The notes beneath the pieces were generated by a model. It made no database searches. It saw nothing but the letters and a program-made list of their open reading frames with translations, and was not told where the DNA came from. A stretch of 64,000 nt of DNA, taken from NCBI GenBank assembly GCA_029721435.1, contig CM056587.1, positions 496,001-560,000 of the forward strand. Reading direction: 5' to 3'. Position numbers and translations under genes: made by a program. How positions within the stretch are numbered: position 1 is the first letter of the stretch; each line of letters begins with the position of its first letter. The stretch comes from Gymnothorax reevesii. Its lineage: Eukaryota > Chordata > Actinopteri > Anguilliformes > Muraenidae. Of the stretch, positions 46,201 to 51,054 are shown piece after piece.

Positions 46201-47054
46201 CGGGCACAAGCTGGTACTCTGACGCTACAGTCTCCAAAAGCAGGTGAAGATCTTACCTCAAAATCAATGACCTGCAGGTTCTCAACCAGCTGGATGAGCA
46301 GCCCACTATTGTAGAGCTCCTGGGACAGTTGTGCCACGGTCTCTGTGTGCGGCTCCTTATCATTGGTCCCATACAGGATCTCCTTCATTGCCACCAGGCA
46401 CTTAGAAACCTCCTCAGATGCCTTCAGGAAACACACACACACAATATCAACTTCTGACAAAACAGAATATACTGGCCTGCAGGGAAGACATCTGTTCCAA
46501 CCCAGGATCAAGTACATACATGCATAAATAAACTCCTTCCTCTTTGAAGGGATGTCTGAATTAAAGAAGACCAGTAAGACCAATATAATGCAGATAAAAA
46601 AGAAAATTCCATGTTTAAAGCAGGGAGCAAGATAAGGTACATCAGAGAGCCTAAATTCAGCTCGCAGCAGTTATTGAATATTCCTCAACAGTATGAAGGT
46701 ACAAATATACATGCCTAGTTCTGATCCTAATTACAAAAGTAGTAATGAAGTTATTTGACTGCCAATTTTTCAAGAATGGAGAGCACTCTAGGCTTCCCTC
46801 TGAGTCAGTGTTTACAGAATGGACCCGCTGTATTACCACAAGACTCTGAGAATGAGCATGATACTCTTTGAAGGGAGAGTTACAGTCTGTTCTATGTGAC
46901 AGAGGATATTTTACCTTTTCGGTCTTCTTATCCTGCTTGACCAAGACAACCAAATTCTCTTTCAAGGTTCGCACAATTTCAGCTGGGGTCTTGTGAGATT
47001 TCCCAAAAAGCGGCATGGCAGAAAGTCTTCTCCAGGTCTCGGTTTGAGCCAAGC
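13289..47054 (-). CDS. cab39l: MO25-family scaffold protein, CAB39L-like (complete coding set, 8 coding exons)
   Basis: The coding join on the minus strand is 46915-47016, 46257-46421, 37330-37448, 29361-29529, 27835-27894, 22200-22265, 17811-17954, 13289-13468. It totals 1005 bp and encodes 334 residues, close to the about 337-341 of vertebrate MO25 proteins. All seven introns between these exons have GT donors and AG acceptors, and the phases match. MO25 is a cytosolic armadillo/HEAT-like helical scaffold. It binds the C-terminal WEF motif of STRAD, stabilises the LKB1-STRAD-MO25 complex and also activates other STE20 kinases. The start MPLFGKSHK, the [13 protein letters not shown] segment and the end [15 protein letters not shown] favour CAB39L over CAB39; this paralogue choice is inference. 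The 5' UTR continues upstream through an acceptor at 47055-47056, and the first non-coding exon was not found. The introns are packed with mobile elements. Confidence 0.9.
13495..13524. repeat. AAT/ATT trinucleotide microsatellite next to a splice acceptor
   Basis: About ten AAT units are followed by a ten-base A run. It lies in the intron within 26-56 bp of the acceptor of the terminal coding exon, so on the gene strand a T/A-rich tract overlaps the expected branch-point area. Confidence 0.85.
13673..14584 (-). mobile_element. Internally deleted Tc1-like transposon
   Basis: Flanking TAs are at 13671-13672 and 14585-14586. The ends share CACTACC and CTCAAAAGTTTGGGATCACT in inverted orientation; the right end has an extra 5 bp near its tip. 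The 912-bp length is about half that of a full element. The minus strand still starts a transposase at about 14180 ([20 protein letters not shown], a paired-like HTH). It runs about 100 codons and then loses similarity; the catalytic domain is deleted. Confidence 0.85.
14876..17475. repeat. Large intronic minisatellite, 45-bp unit, about 58 copies
   Basis: The unit reads TTCTGAGAGAGAGCACTGCG followed by a GGATTTCATTATCCACGGGC-like half and TTCAC, 45 bp in all. Because 45 is a multiple of three, runs of copies stay open in several frames. The plus strand gives a 15-residue unit like [15 protein letters not shown]; the minus strand (gene strand) gives [19 protein letters not shown] units. Variant 47-bp units carrying one extra GA shift frame and break these runs. 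Between 16313 and about 16720 a 137-bp higher-order unit (47+45+45) occurs three times. It lies in the last intron of the MO25-family gene, between exons at 17811 and 13468. It is non-palindromic with no spacers, so it is not CRISPR. Confidence 0.95.
17811..17954 (-). CDS. cab39l: Coding exon 7 (residues 228-275)
   Basis: 144 bp, phase 0 on both sides, from [12 protein letters not shown] through [18 protein letters not shown] to AFHVFK. The acceptor is TTGACACAG and the donor GTAGAG. It lies about 340 bp from the right edge of the large intronic minisatellite. Confidence 0.95.
18486..19095 (+). mobile_element. Non-autonomous Helitron-like element inserted in the Tc1 copy
   Basis: The insertion starts with TC (TCATCATATC) and ends with CTAG. 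It lies exactly between A (18485) and T (19096) of the host element, with no target duplication. Removing it restores the host sequence CAACACA-TTTCAACAAAAG, which aligns with the homologous element at 35282. A short stem (AATTATTC / GGGTAATT) sits just before the terminal TACTAG. These are the defining Helitron marks. It has no coding capacity. The body is rich in GTCTGT repeats and AGGTCA motifs such as GGGTCAAAGGTCA at 18791-18803. Confidence 0.75.
19146..19206. repeat. Compound TA/CA microsatellite
   Basis: A TA run passes into a CA run of about 18 repeats, inside the degenerate Tc1 element. Confidence 0.9.
21153..22199. other. Intron sequence without recognised features
   Basis: AT-rich intronic DNA between the Tc1 element ending at 21150 and the coding exon at 22200. 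Short repeats of TTTCATTGCTATAAG lie near 21360-21410. No gene, RNA or intact mobile element is visible. Confidence 0.5.
22200..22265 (-). CDS. cab39l: Coding exon 6 (residues 206-227)
   Basis: 66 bp, phase 0 on both sides, encoding [20 protein letters not shown] and LK. The acceptor is GTGTGTCAG and the donor GTATCC. The block [11 protein letters not shown] is essentially invariant in MO25 and belongs to the C-terminal repeats that help form the STRAD-binding surface. Confidence 0.95.
22268..23109. other. Intron sequence without recognised features
   Basis: Intronic DNA upstream (on the gene strand) of the 22200-22265 exon. It contains an 11-base T run near 22803 and nothing else that I can classify. 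Confidence 0.5.
23110..23262. repeat. Short dispersed repeat with CCCCTCAGCC / GGCTGAGGGG ends
   Basis: It begins ACACCCCTCAGCCC near 23149 and ends CAGCCTTGAGGGCTGAGGGG followed by TAAAA. The terminal part is itself a hairpin (CAGCC-TTGAG-GGCTG). The centre holds a GCCC/CGCC-rich tract. A longer relative lies at 40860-41255. It looks like a small non-autonomous mobile element of unknown class. Confidence 0.5.
23263..24469. other. Intron sequence without recognised features
   Basis: A TAT/ATT-rich patch lies at 23275-23310. A GGAAGCAAGT motif (near 23842 and 24063) and its GACTTGCTTCC-like complement (near 24010) recur, hinting at an old inverted repeat. No coding region is supported. Confidence 0.4.
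24470..25030 (-). mobile_element. L1-type LINE fragment (reverse transcriptase)
   Basis: The minus strand encodes [39 protein letters not shown] and [12 protein letters not shown], the standard L1 RT blocks through motif A, at 24861-24640. A broken [16 protein letters not shown] stretch follows near 24500. Upstream, [16 protein letters not shown] is in another frame at about 24960-24900. It is a different, shorter copy than the L1 at 2567-5606, and about 560 bp long. No tail or target duplication is seen. Confidence 0.75.
25110..25209 (+). mobile_element. LTR 3'-end fragment (same family as 43342-43788)
   Basis: The stretch from TTTAAGTTTTAAAATT through TCTGTCATCCTTTGCTGTC to AATTGGGGCCATAACAA closely matches the end of the candidate solo LTR near 43700-43788. 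The upstream promoter part is absent and is replaced by a GGACGCGGACGCCGGGGG-type tract. Confidence 0.5.
25210..27834. other. Intron sequence with old dispersed repeats
   Basis: Segment 25795-26030 resembles the loop of the hAT foldback at about 30905-31090 (shared GGAGCAGATTTAGGG and ACACCCCATxxCxGCAAGT motifs), so it is probably a relict copy. Segment 26200-26610 is a diverged repeat matching 42380-42760. Low-complexity runs are a C run (26056-26071), TG (26790-26807) and an A-rich tract (27188-27220). I see no further coding region here before the exon at 27835. Confidence 0.5.
26200..26610. repeat. Unclassified dispersed repeat, copy 1
   Basis: Same-orientation similarity to 42380-42760 runs over about 400 bp. 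Shared blocks include GACATTCCTC, TTTGGCACAGA, TCTTCATTTACT, GACTCAGTGACATA and AATGATACCAA-like motifs ending in AAxGGACCAA. The two copies lie about 16 kb apart in the same gene. No termini or coding sequence are recognised. Confidence 0.6.
27835..27894 (-). CDS. cab39l: Coding exon 5 (residues 186-205)
   Basis: 60 bp and only 20 codons, [20 protein letters not shown], phase 0 on both sides. The acceptor is TTGACAG and the donor GTAAGT. The [12 protein letters not shown] wording resembles CAB39L more than CAB39. Confidence 0.93.
27896..29359. other. Intron between coding exons 4 and 5, no recognised element
   Basis: A 1.47-kb intron of moderately AT-rich, apparently unique DNA. I see no mobile-element motif, RNA gene or open frame that is more than chance. 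It is one of the few introns here free of recognised insertions. Confidence 0.5.
29361..29529 (-). CDS. cab39l: Coding exon 4 (residues 129-185)
   Basis: 169 bp, beginning with the last base of the split Gly codon, then [20 protein letters not shown] to SDAFATFK. The acceptor is TTCCACAG and the donor [23 protein letters not shown] and EMSTFDI are near-invariant in the family. The donor is a slightly weak GTCTCC rather than GTAAGT. Confidence 0.95.
29532..30168. other. Intron sequence without recognised features
   Basis: About 640 bp between the exon ending at 29529 and the hAT foldback. A duplicated ATTTATTAGCAA motif lies near 30096-30140. Nothing else can be classified. Confidence 0.5.
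30177..31657. mobile_element. hAT-type foldback element with arms over 500 bp
   Basis: It begins TAGGGGTGGGTCGATTCTGA and ends with the inverse, and is flanked by identical 8-bp duplications GAAAACAG (30169-30176 and 31658-31665). Both the 8-bp duplication and the TAGGGGTGGG tip are hAT features. The first about 170 bp are near-perfect inverted repeats. Weaker inverted similarity continues to about 30720 on the left and 31140 on the right, with matches such as GTTTACTTTGC, CATGTTTGATTGC, AAATTTAAATGG and CCAGGGCGAT. Only about 420 bp of loop remains, so most of the 1481-bp element can fold into one hairpin. There is no transposase; it must be mobilised in trans. Confidence 0.85.
31666..32361. 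other. Intron sequence without recognised features
   Basis: About 700 bp between the hAT foldback and the next Tc1 element. AGCTAGATAGCTAGCTAT occurs near 32283. No gene or repeat family is recognised. Confidence 0.5.
32364..33936 (+). mobile_element. Full-length Tc1-like transposon (dead)
   Basis: TA lies on both sides (32362-32363 and 33937-33938). The inverted ends share CAGTGGGGGAAA, AAGTATTTGACCCC and a following GCAGGTTTGC motif. The length is 1573 bp. The plus-strand transposase runs from about 32730 to 33780 and is broken. Confidence 0.92.
32730..33780 (+). pseudogene. Tc1-like transposase with stops and frameshifts
   Basis: [20 protein letters not shown] near 32733 starts the HTH region. 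An in-frame TGA follows KQL near 32827, and there is another stop after SGPPC near 32917. The catalytic blocks are [13 protein letters not shown] near 33170, [14 protein letters not shown] near 33420 and [10 protein letters not shown] near 33515. The Trp normally after IENL is a TAA stop at about 33541. Further frame changes lie near 33280 and 33385. All three catalytic acidic residues are still recognisable but in separate frames. Confidence 0.85.
33939..35279. other. Intron sequence without recognised features
   Basis: About 1.3 kb of AT-rich intron between two Tc1 elements, with GCTAGCTAGC-like short motifs near 34125. No coding or repeat signature is recognised. Confidence 0.5.
35282..37138 (+). 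mobile_element. Tc1-like transposon with long (~490 bp) terminal inverted repeats
   Basis: The left end follows TA (35280-35281); the right end is followed by CA at 37139-37140, a likely mutated TA. The ends share CAAACCCCAATTCCA, TTTGTGTAAAACG-like and TGATTTGCAAAT motifs in inverse orientation. The inverted match does not stop at the tips. It runs to about 35770 on the left and back to about 36625 on the right, covering the promoter and roughly the first 50 codons of the transposase. The right arm therefore carries a second, antisense copy of the transposase start. Confidence 0.85.
35615..36600 (+). pseudogene. Tc1-like transposase, frameshifted
   Basis: The start [20 protein letters not shown] at about 35615 leads an HTH region with [40 protein letters not shown] and [20 protein letters not shown] follow, to a stop at 35984. 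Shifted frames continue with [20 protein letters not shown] and SDESK near 36060, then [20 protein letters not shown] near 36100. A QDNANPH-like second-D block lies near 36310, and the [10 protein letters not shown] region near 36410 has Glu replaced by Gly. At least three frame changes inactivate it. Confidence 0.8.
37330..37448 (-). CDS. cab39l: Coding exon 3 (residues 90-129)
   Basis: 119 bp, phase 0 to 2, encoding [20 protein letters not shown] through VLFILLK plus two bases of a Gly codon. The acceptor is CTCTTACAG and the donor GTGAGC. The [14 protein letters not shown] block is among the most conserved parts of MO25. The upstream intron is 8.8 kb and full of transposons. Confidence 0.95.
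37612..38105 (-). mobile_element. Fragment of a further Tc1-like family
   Basis: On the minus strand the region keeps the order of a Tc1 transposase catalytic half in badly degraded form. The tell-tale plus-strand strings are TCTTTATTAGGAACAC near 37619, GGCCTCTCCTGGCCCTCAG near 37655, a CTCCCGTTCCATCTCATCC block near 37800 followed by TCTGGAGAAGGAGGCTG, and CTTTGTGACTAGCGGTATTA near 37905. These match a fish Tc1 family I recognise whose tip reads CACTTTATTAGGTACACC. The rest of the element is missing. Confidence 0.6.
38106..39076. other. Intron sequence without recognised features
   Basis: Nearly 1 kb of AT-rich intron. No coding signature or repeat termini are recognised. Confidence 0.5.
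39079..40683 (-). mobile_element. Full-length Tc1-like transposon (dead)
   Basis: TA lies on both sides (39077-39078 and 40684-40685). The inverted ends share CAGCGCCCTCCATAATTATT, then GGCxCC. It is 1605 bp long. The transposase is on the minus strand and broken. Confidence 0.92.
39400..40330 (-). pseudogene. Tc1-like transposase, broken
   Basis: Minus-strand pieces, N to C: the linker [20 protein letters not shown] near 40150; [20 protein letters not shown] near 39980; DRVLWSD near 39880 followed by a stop where Glu is expected; [14 protein letters not shown] from 39864; a [18 protein letters not shown] block near 39610; and, in another frame, [12 protein letters not shown] and [12 protein letters not shown] motifs near 39500-39460. 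Loss of Glu to a stop right after the first catalytic Asp plus a frame change near 39535 inactivate it. Confidence 0.85.
40860..41255. repeat. Dispersed repeat with AGGTCA boxes and terminal hairpin
   Basis: It begins near ATACCCCTCGGCCC and ends ACAGGCCGGAGTCGGCCTAG then GGGTAAAA. The ends pair (CCCCTxGGCC with GGCCTAGGGG), and the tip folds into AGGCC-GGAGTC-GGCCT. The body contains two direct copies of a TTTCCTGCCTCAAxGTCACA ... AAAGGTxAAATC ... TGCACATCTxTGTGTCA unit at about 40890-41010 and 41036-41160, and a GACGGACGACGGACAGAC tract. A perfect AGGTCAAAGGTCA lies at 40916-40928. It is related to 23110-23262. Confidence 0.6.
41256..42379. other. Intron sequence without recognised features
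   Basis: A 17-base C run lies at 41894-41910; the rest is unclassified intronic sequence. Short frames here look like chance. Confidence 0.5.
42380..42760. repeat. Unclassified dispersed repeat, copy 2
   Basis: This is the counterpart of 26200-26610 in the same orientation, with shared CATTCCTC, TTGATTAGAAT, TTTGGCACAGA, GACTCAGTGACATA and AAACGGACCAA-like blocks. It is moderately diverged. Its class is unknown. Confidence 0.6.
43008..43130. repeat. Left copy of a 120-bp inverted duplicate
   Basis: The stretch from ATTGGAATACCATAAAATTT to ATTGAAATATT matches the reverse complement of 44190-44312 with only a few differences. The two copies are about 1.1 kb apart and flank the candidate solo LTR. 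Confidence 0.8.
43342..43788 (+). mobile_element. Candidate solo LTR with promoter signals
   Basis: The segment begins TGTTAAGCCC and ends GGGGCCATAACA, giving TGTTA...TAACA termini as in many LTRs. A TATA box (GTATATAAGG) lies at about 43458-43467. A second end fragment of the same family is at 25110-25209, which supports a mobile origin. I see no clear target duplication (left flank is a T run), and no internal retroviral coding region follows. It may be a solo LTR or a fragment. Confidence 0.55.
44093..44415. repeat. Foldback repeat with ~85-bp arms enclosing another repeat
   Basis: The left arm (44093-44178; CGCAAAACAAATTTCTCAC, AGATTACATTCAAAGTCAA, CGAATACACGCG) pairs with the right arm (44316-44415). 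The loop is almost exactly the 44190-44312 segment, itself the inverted partner of 43008-43130. This suggests one small element inserted inside another, or loop exchange. Confidence 0.7.
44796..45299. mobile_element. hAT-type MITE with 8-bp target duplication
   Basis: It begins CAGCGTTTCCCAAA and ends with the inverse of CTGTGTTTCCCAAACTG. Identical 8-bp CACTATGT flank it at 44788-44795 and 45300-45307. The 504-bp element has no coding capacity. Subterminal CGTGGCACACCG / CACGGCATACC motifs recur inverted at the other end. The tip and 8-bp duplication are hAT features. Confidence 0.88.
45483..45855. repeat. Foldback MITE-like palindrome
   Basis: The two arms meet near 45680. Matching pairs include CAGCACGTGATGCCAGATGTC with CACATCTGGCATCACATGCTG, GACAATGTCACTTAGCT with AGCTAAGTGG and GTGACATTGT, and CCTTCATAAATGAG with CTCATTTATGAAGG. 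No coding content is seen; target duplication is not resolved. Confidence 0.75.
45856..46254. other. Intron sequence without recognised features
   Basis: About 400 bp between the foldback and the coding exon at 46257. A GTGCGC/GCGCAC alternation lies near 45950-46015. Nothing is classified. Confidence 0.5.
46257..46421 (-). CDS. cab39l: Coding exon 2 (residues 35-89)
   Basis: 165 bp, phase 0 to 0, from ASEEVSK to [11 protein letters not shown]. The acceptor is CCTGAAG and the donor GTAAGA. The conserved core [10 protein letters not shown] and ELYNSGLL matches MO25 helical repeats. The intron to the previous exon is only 493 bp, the shortest in the gene. Confidence 0.95.
46915..47054 (-). CDS. 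cab39l: First coding exon (5' UTR part plus residues 1-34)
   Basis: The ATG is at 47014-47016 and the coding part 46915-47016 encodes [15 protein letters not shown] through DKKTEK, ending in phase 0. The donor GTAAAA lies at 46914 and below. The 38 bp above the ATG are 5' UTR, beginning after a TCTGCCACAG acceptor (AG at 47055-47056 on the gene strand). The start has G at -3. It corresponds to the N-terminal helix of MO25. Confidence 0.92.
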
Positions 47055-47056
47055 CT

Positions 47057-47644
47057 GTGGCAGATACAAATACGTAACGTATAGACCACACATTTCAAAT
47101 GTACAAAAGTAAGCAGACCATCTTTTACCACATAAGCCTAACAATCAGGCACTGGATGAAGGGAGTCTCAAATTATAAGGTGACACAATATGGACATGAA
47201 AAACGTATGAAGACATAAGAAACCAACTGAAAATGAGAAGTTACACCGAAGGATACAAGCATGCACAACTGCTACAAAGGTAAACCTAATTTTCACACAC
47301 GTAGTTTGTAAACTGCATCAAACCAAGTAGATACACTCAGAAACGTGTCTGGATAAAGGATAAAACTCAAGACGTTATGAATGCATTAGCACAAAATATA
47401 TGGATTGTAGGTGGTAGTCCAAGGATGAGTTGATTGAATTTTGGAAGTCATCCGAACCATATTGCAGATTCTAGATCCGAACGAAGTTAAGATATGCCTG
47501 AATAGAACAATTGTCCCTGAAGTAACCAATGATACATGGCGTGGCGGACTGTGTGCCCTTCTAGAATTTGATCTGTTTTATGTTTAAAAAAATAAAACAG
47601 CACATTATGTGATGCTAAACCACATGAATTTTATTTGATTTTTC

Positions 47645-47678
<34 letters not shown>

Positions 47679-48892
47679 GCACACATTTAAATTTTGATTC
47701 TTGCCGCAAATTTCAAAAAAGTCGCGACATTACAGCATTTTCCACTGTAATATTGCCATTATTCTTCACATCATCGAATAAACATTTGCTTCATTCCATG
47801 TCAAATCAACCCTGAATTTCCCTTGACCGCTCAGATTTATTTCAAATTTGGGGGAATGATTGAGACCCATAAGTAATGGTAAGACCTGGTAAAATTTCTC
47901 TCTCAAAGCCTCTTAATTAGGAGGATACGTGCTAACAAACTTTGAGCAAATTAGCGATACCTCACAACTTTTTTTCCACCCATATCTCTGAAAGCATCTC
48001 TGATTCTGGTGTCATTTTTAAGCTATTTTCAAGTGCTATAAGCTCACTCTACAAGGCTGAACTTCTGTAATCACTCATCTCAACAGTAAGATTCACGTGT
48101 TCATAACCACTGATGGCTAAACTACTGTGATCACTCATCTCAACAGTAATACAGGCCTCAAACTACAGGTGATAAGGGGCACAGCAAAAGTTGCTGTGGT
48201 CCATTCTGAAAACTTAAGGGCACTACAGTAAATATGCCTCCATATAAGGGGCACCACTGCAAAGTCTGCCGCTACCTTGAGGGCACAGCAGCAAACCCAC
48301 CATAGAGCTTTAGGTCATCACTGTAGCTAATAAAAAGTAAAGGTCTGTAGTCTAAGATGTTCCTCACATAAAGTGACCAATCAGCATGCGCTACGCAAAT
48401 CAAAACCATTCTTGAAAGAAAACGTTTCCTGTATTTTTCCCTGCTTGCCGTCTTGGAAATTGGCTCAGCATTGCACTGGGACATCGTTTGGGCATTGCTA
48501 TAATGCAAGTACAAGCAAAGAACATTCCAATCAAACGCCAGGTTATTGAAAGAATAATCATATTTAGCCATTTTGTCCATCTTCTACCACCCGCGAAGTT
48601 CGGACTTTCTCCTATCATTCAAACAGTCACACTGACAGCAGCGTTAGACACTGGCTATGGAGACCACTTCCCAAGCTTTATCAACACGCAACACGTAACC
48701 TAAGAGAATTTCAGTACCTCCATAACTTCGTTAATTTGCCACACTTTGCGGCTGCTGACTGTAATTCAGCATTTTTCCTTTTCGTTCCTTTCACCTGTGG
48801 GCATCGTGATCGGAGTTAAAAATAAAGGAAATACATAAATTATTCAAGAATAATTCTGCACCCACAATTGCAAGAAAAGGGCGAAAAAGACA
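47057..48892. other. Upstream intron or flank of the MO25-family gene
   Basis: It lies beyond the acceptor of the ATG exon. It contains a 32-base A run (47646-47677) and near-duplicate ACTxCTGTxATCACTCATCTC motifs around 48064 and 48121. Similar GGGCAC(A/T)xCAGxAAA motifs recur at 48177-48300. I see no CpG-rich promoter or non-coding first exon. Confidence 0.4.
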
Positions 48893-49060
48893 GTTGTGAA
48901 AACCAGTGGTGGTTCATCGGCCGTAACAAAGGGAAGCCAAAACCTCGCCCTTCAAAGCTTCATGACTTAAACCTTTCGCAGTTTACTTTTCTTGATCAGC
49001 AGTTGCTCATACGAATTGGTAGAAGGACTGTCAAATATATTTTCGATAGCATTGTTATAC
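48893..49060 (+). repeat. Left arm of an inverted repeat that encodes the same peptide on each arm
   Basis: It matches the reverse complement of 50660-50830 at roughly 85-90 percent by eye. In one frame it reads GKPKPRPSKLHDLNLSQFTF then LDQQLLIRIG and RTVKYIFD; the other arm gives nearly the same peptide on the minus strand. I do not recognise the peptide. The arms enclose the THAP-bearing element at 49211-50553. Confidence 0.75.
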
Positions 49061-49400
49061 ATTGCGCCATGAAATTGAGGGGTTTTCTTTCACACATAAA
49101 TTACAAGGTAAATTACCATAGGCCTACGTCTTTAAAAATTCCGCACTCAAGTAGCTTATGAAACGGCATGTATTCGCAAATTGATTAGTGAGGCTCATTA
49201 AGCAATAATCTAGAGCTGGGGGATATATCTATCGCAATATTTTTAAGCGCAATATAAGTAACTGCTACTATGGGGCAGACAGGCGAGGCTGCTTATTACC
49301 TTTTCTGTAGAAGGATTATCAGTCTGCGTCGCTACATACGTCACCCCGCTCTACTGCGCATGTTGACAGCAGAAAGAGAACAGGAAGAGCCGCGACCGTG

Positions 49401-49469
49401 TCTTGTGCTGTTGGTTGCACAAACCATTTCGATAAGAATAACAAAACGTGCAAGTTTTACAGACTTTGA
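49401..49469 (+). pseudogene. THAP zinc-finger N-terminal fragment
   Basis: Twenty-two codons contain C-x3-C (CAVGC) and a following KFYRL, then TGA. THAP domains begin with C-x2-4-C and a conserved FxRFP-like strand and bind DNA. The later Cys and His are missing because of the stop, so this is a truncated relic. Confidence 0.6.
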
Positions 49470-49682
49470 GCATCAGTGCTGCAGCCTGCCTACTGCATGA
49501 CCCCAAGCTGAGTAAGAAAAGAACACATTAATTTCAAGCAATATCACAGGTTACTCATAGGTTTGAATGGTGATAAAGCTAGATATGCCCGCAGGCACAG
49601 CTGTATTATTGTAGCAAGTGAGTTTTGAAATGTTTACTTTAATAACAACAGTGACTGAAGACAGGGTTACATAGCAATAGAA

Positions 49683-49745
49683 AGATAAGATAAACTTTTA
49701 TTGATCCCTCAGAGGGGAAATTTCATCGTTACAGCAGCTCAAAAA
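49683..49745 (-). repeat. Recurring fish retroelement tail motif
   Basis: The sequence AACTTTTATTGATCCCTCAG followed by GGGAAATTTC and GTTACAGCAGC matches a 3'-tail motif I recognise from many teleost dispersed repeats. The exact parent family is not certain. Confidence 0.35.
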
Positions 49746-49944
49746 GAAACTGAGAATTTGCTTTAGGGACATCAGAAAAAAAGAACTGCATGTGTCAAAA
49801 CAAAAGGCAATAAAAGATAAAAAAAAATATATATATTTACAAACATAATGTTAATTATATACTGGAGACCTCAATTTATAATAAAACCCTTTATTAATCA
49901 TATTGTTTATTTATTTATTTTTTTTCTTTTTTTAAAAATTTGGC

Positions 49945-50392
49945 ATCTCCAATCCCACCCGAATTTGGAATGCCCAATTGGGGAACTATGTACAAAGCTT
50001 GCTCGTATGCGACCCCTTGCTGCCAACTCAGGATAGTGAAGACAGTTCACGGCTCTCCTCCGAAGCACGTGCCTGTCAGCCACTGATTCTTATACACTCG
50101 CTGGTTGAATCTTCGCAAGTTCAGAGCGAGGGCGGAGGATACCCGGACATGAACCAAGCCAGAGTCTTCCTGACGATCGCCCGTCAGGCCAACAGGAGGC
50201 TCTGGAGCAAGGAACAAAGCTGTTATCGAATACCCAAATCCGGCAGTCCCTTCCCAATTTGTAACCCTGTAGCGCGATAGCCAATTGTGCGCTACTCTGA
50301 AAAAGCTGCCGACCCCTGCCGGTAGGTACGCCGAGGCTCGAACCCGCGACGTGGTGATCACCTCAACCGTGTGAGCCACCCGACAGCTCCAT
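49945..50392 (-). mobile_element. tRNA-derived SINE
   Basis: On the minus strand from 50392 it begins GGAGCTGTCGGGTGGCTCAC. A good A box (TGGCTCACACGG, 50367-50378) and a perfect B box (GGTTCGAGCC, 50335-50344) lie about 23 bp apart, a normal RNA polymerase III promoter. An unrelated body of about 350 bp follows, ending near 49945 in an A/T-rich tail (T runs on the plus strand at 49917-49935). It is not a functional tRNA gene: the head lacks a full cloverleaf. It is nested in the THAP element. Confidence 0.75.
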
Positions 50393-50659
50393 TTTGTTTA
50401 TTTTAATTAAAATATGAAGTGTCTTTTTCTTGGGGACGGAAAAGTCACCAATAGCCAGGAATGACCCAATAATCAAGCTCGTCTGTCTGCCCCATTGAGG
50501 GAGTTACTTTTATTGCGCTTAAAAATGATATCGATACACATCGCCCAGCCCTACAATAAGCTGTGGAACATCGCATTCTTTACTTCTATATTAAGATTGT
50601 AGAAAAGGAATTGTCGCGGCTTCTTGTGAACTAATTATAAAGACGTATTGATAATTTGC

Positions 50660-50830
50660 GTCATTTGCCATCGAAAATAAATTTGACTGTCCTTGTACCA
50701 ATTCGTATGAGCAACTGCTGATCAAGAAAAGTAAACTGCGAAAAGTTTAAGTCATGAAGCTTTGAACGGCAAGGTTTTGGCTTCCCATTGTTACGGTTGA
50801 GGAACCGCCAGTGGTAAAACTGGGAAATGC
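50660..50830 (-). repeat. Right arm of the inverted repeat around the THAP element
   Basis: The reverse complement of 48893-49060; its minus-strand peptide includes KLHDLNFSQFTFLDQQLLIR. Weaker arm similarity seems to continue outward past 50850. Confidence 0.75.
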
Positions 50831-51054
50831 TGTGAGATTTCTTTATTTTGGGTTGGTATTTTGGCCGAGGGGCACTTAAGGCAATGCAGGGAAAGGGCAC
50901 AGCATTCTACTGCCGTGAACTGGGGATTTTATAGGTGGGCAGCACGGCAAACAGGAAGGGCATCGATGGCAATTGCCGTCAATGCCGTAGTGAAATTCGA
51001 GCCCGGATGTCAATACGAAGTCAATACGAGTCAATACAAAGGTCTCCAAATGAA

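Larger units (their letters stand above)
49211..50553 (+). mobile_element. DNA transposon with THAP-domain remnant, ~8-bp duplication
   Basis: The termini read TAGAGCTGGG and CCCAGCCCTA. Long inverted subterminal matches follow (ATTTTTAAGCGCAATA, ACTGCTAC/GGGAGTTACT, ATGGGGCAGACAG / CTGTCTGCCCCAT). Flanks are CAATAATC (49203-49210) and CAATAAGC (50554-50561), an 8-bp duplication with one mismatch. Inside, 49401-49466 reads SCAVGCTNHFDKNNKTCKFY then RL and a stop, the opening of a THAP zinc finger. An 8-bp duplication with THAP suggests P-like, whereas the tip looks hAT-like; class is unresolved. A SINE lies inside. Confidence 0.7.

Noticed and set aside
46657..47144. Upstream in-frame extension of the first MO25 exon (extra residues before MPLF)
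   Set aside because: The extension runs through the intron acceptor and the donor; family proteins start at the MPLF methionine.
50335..50378. tRNA gene
   Set aside because: A and B boxes are present but the acceptor and anticodon stems do not pair; a SINE head is the better explanation.
50047..50379. 110-residue minus-strand and 100-residue plus-strand frames
   Set aside because: They fall entirely within the tRNA-derived SINE; no protein motif.
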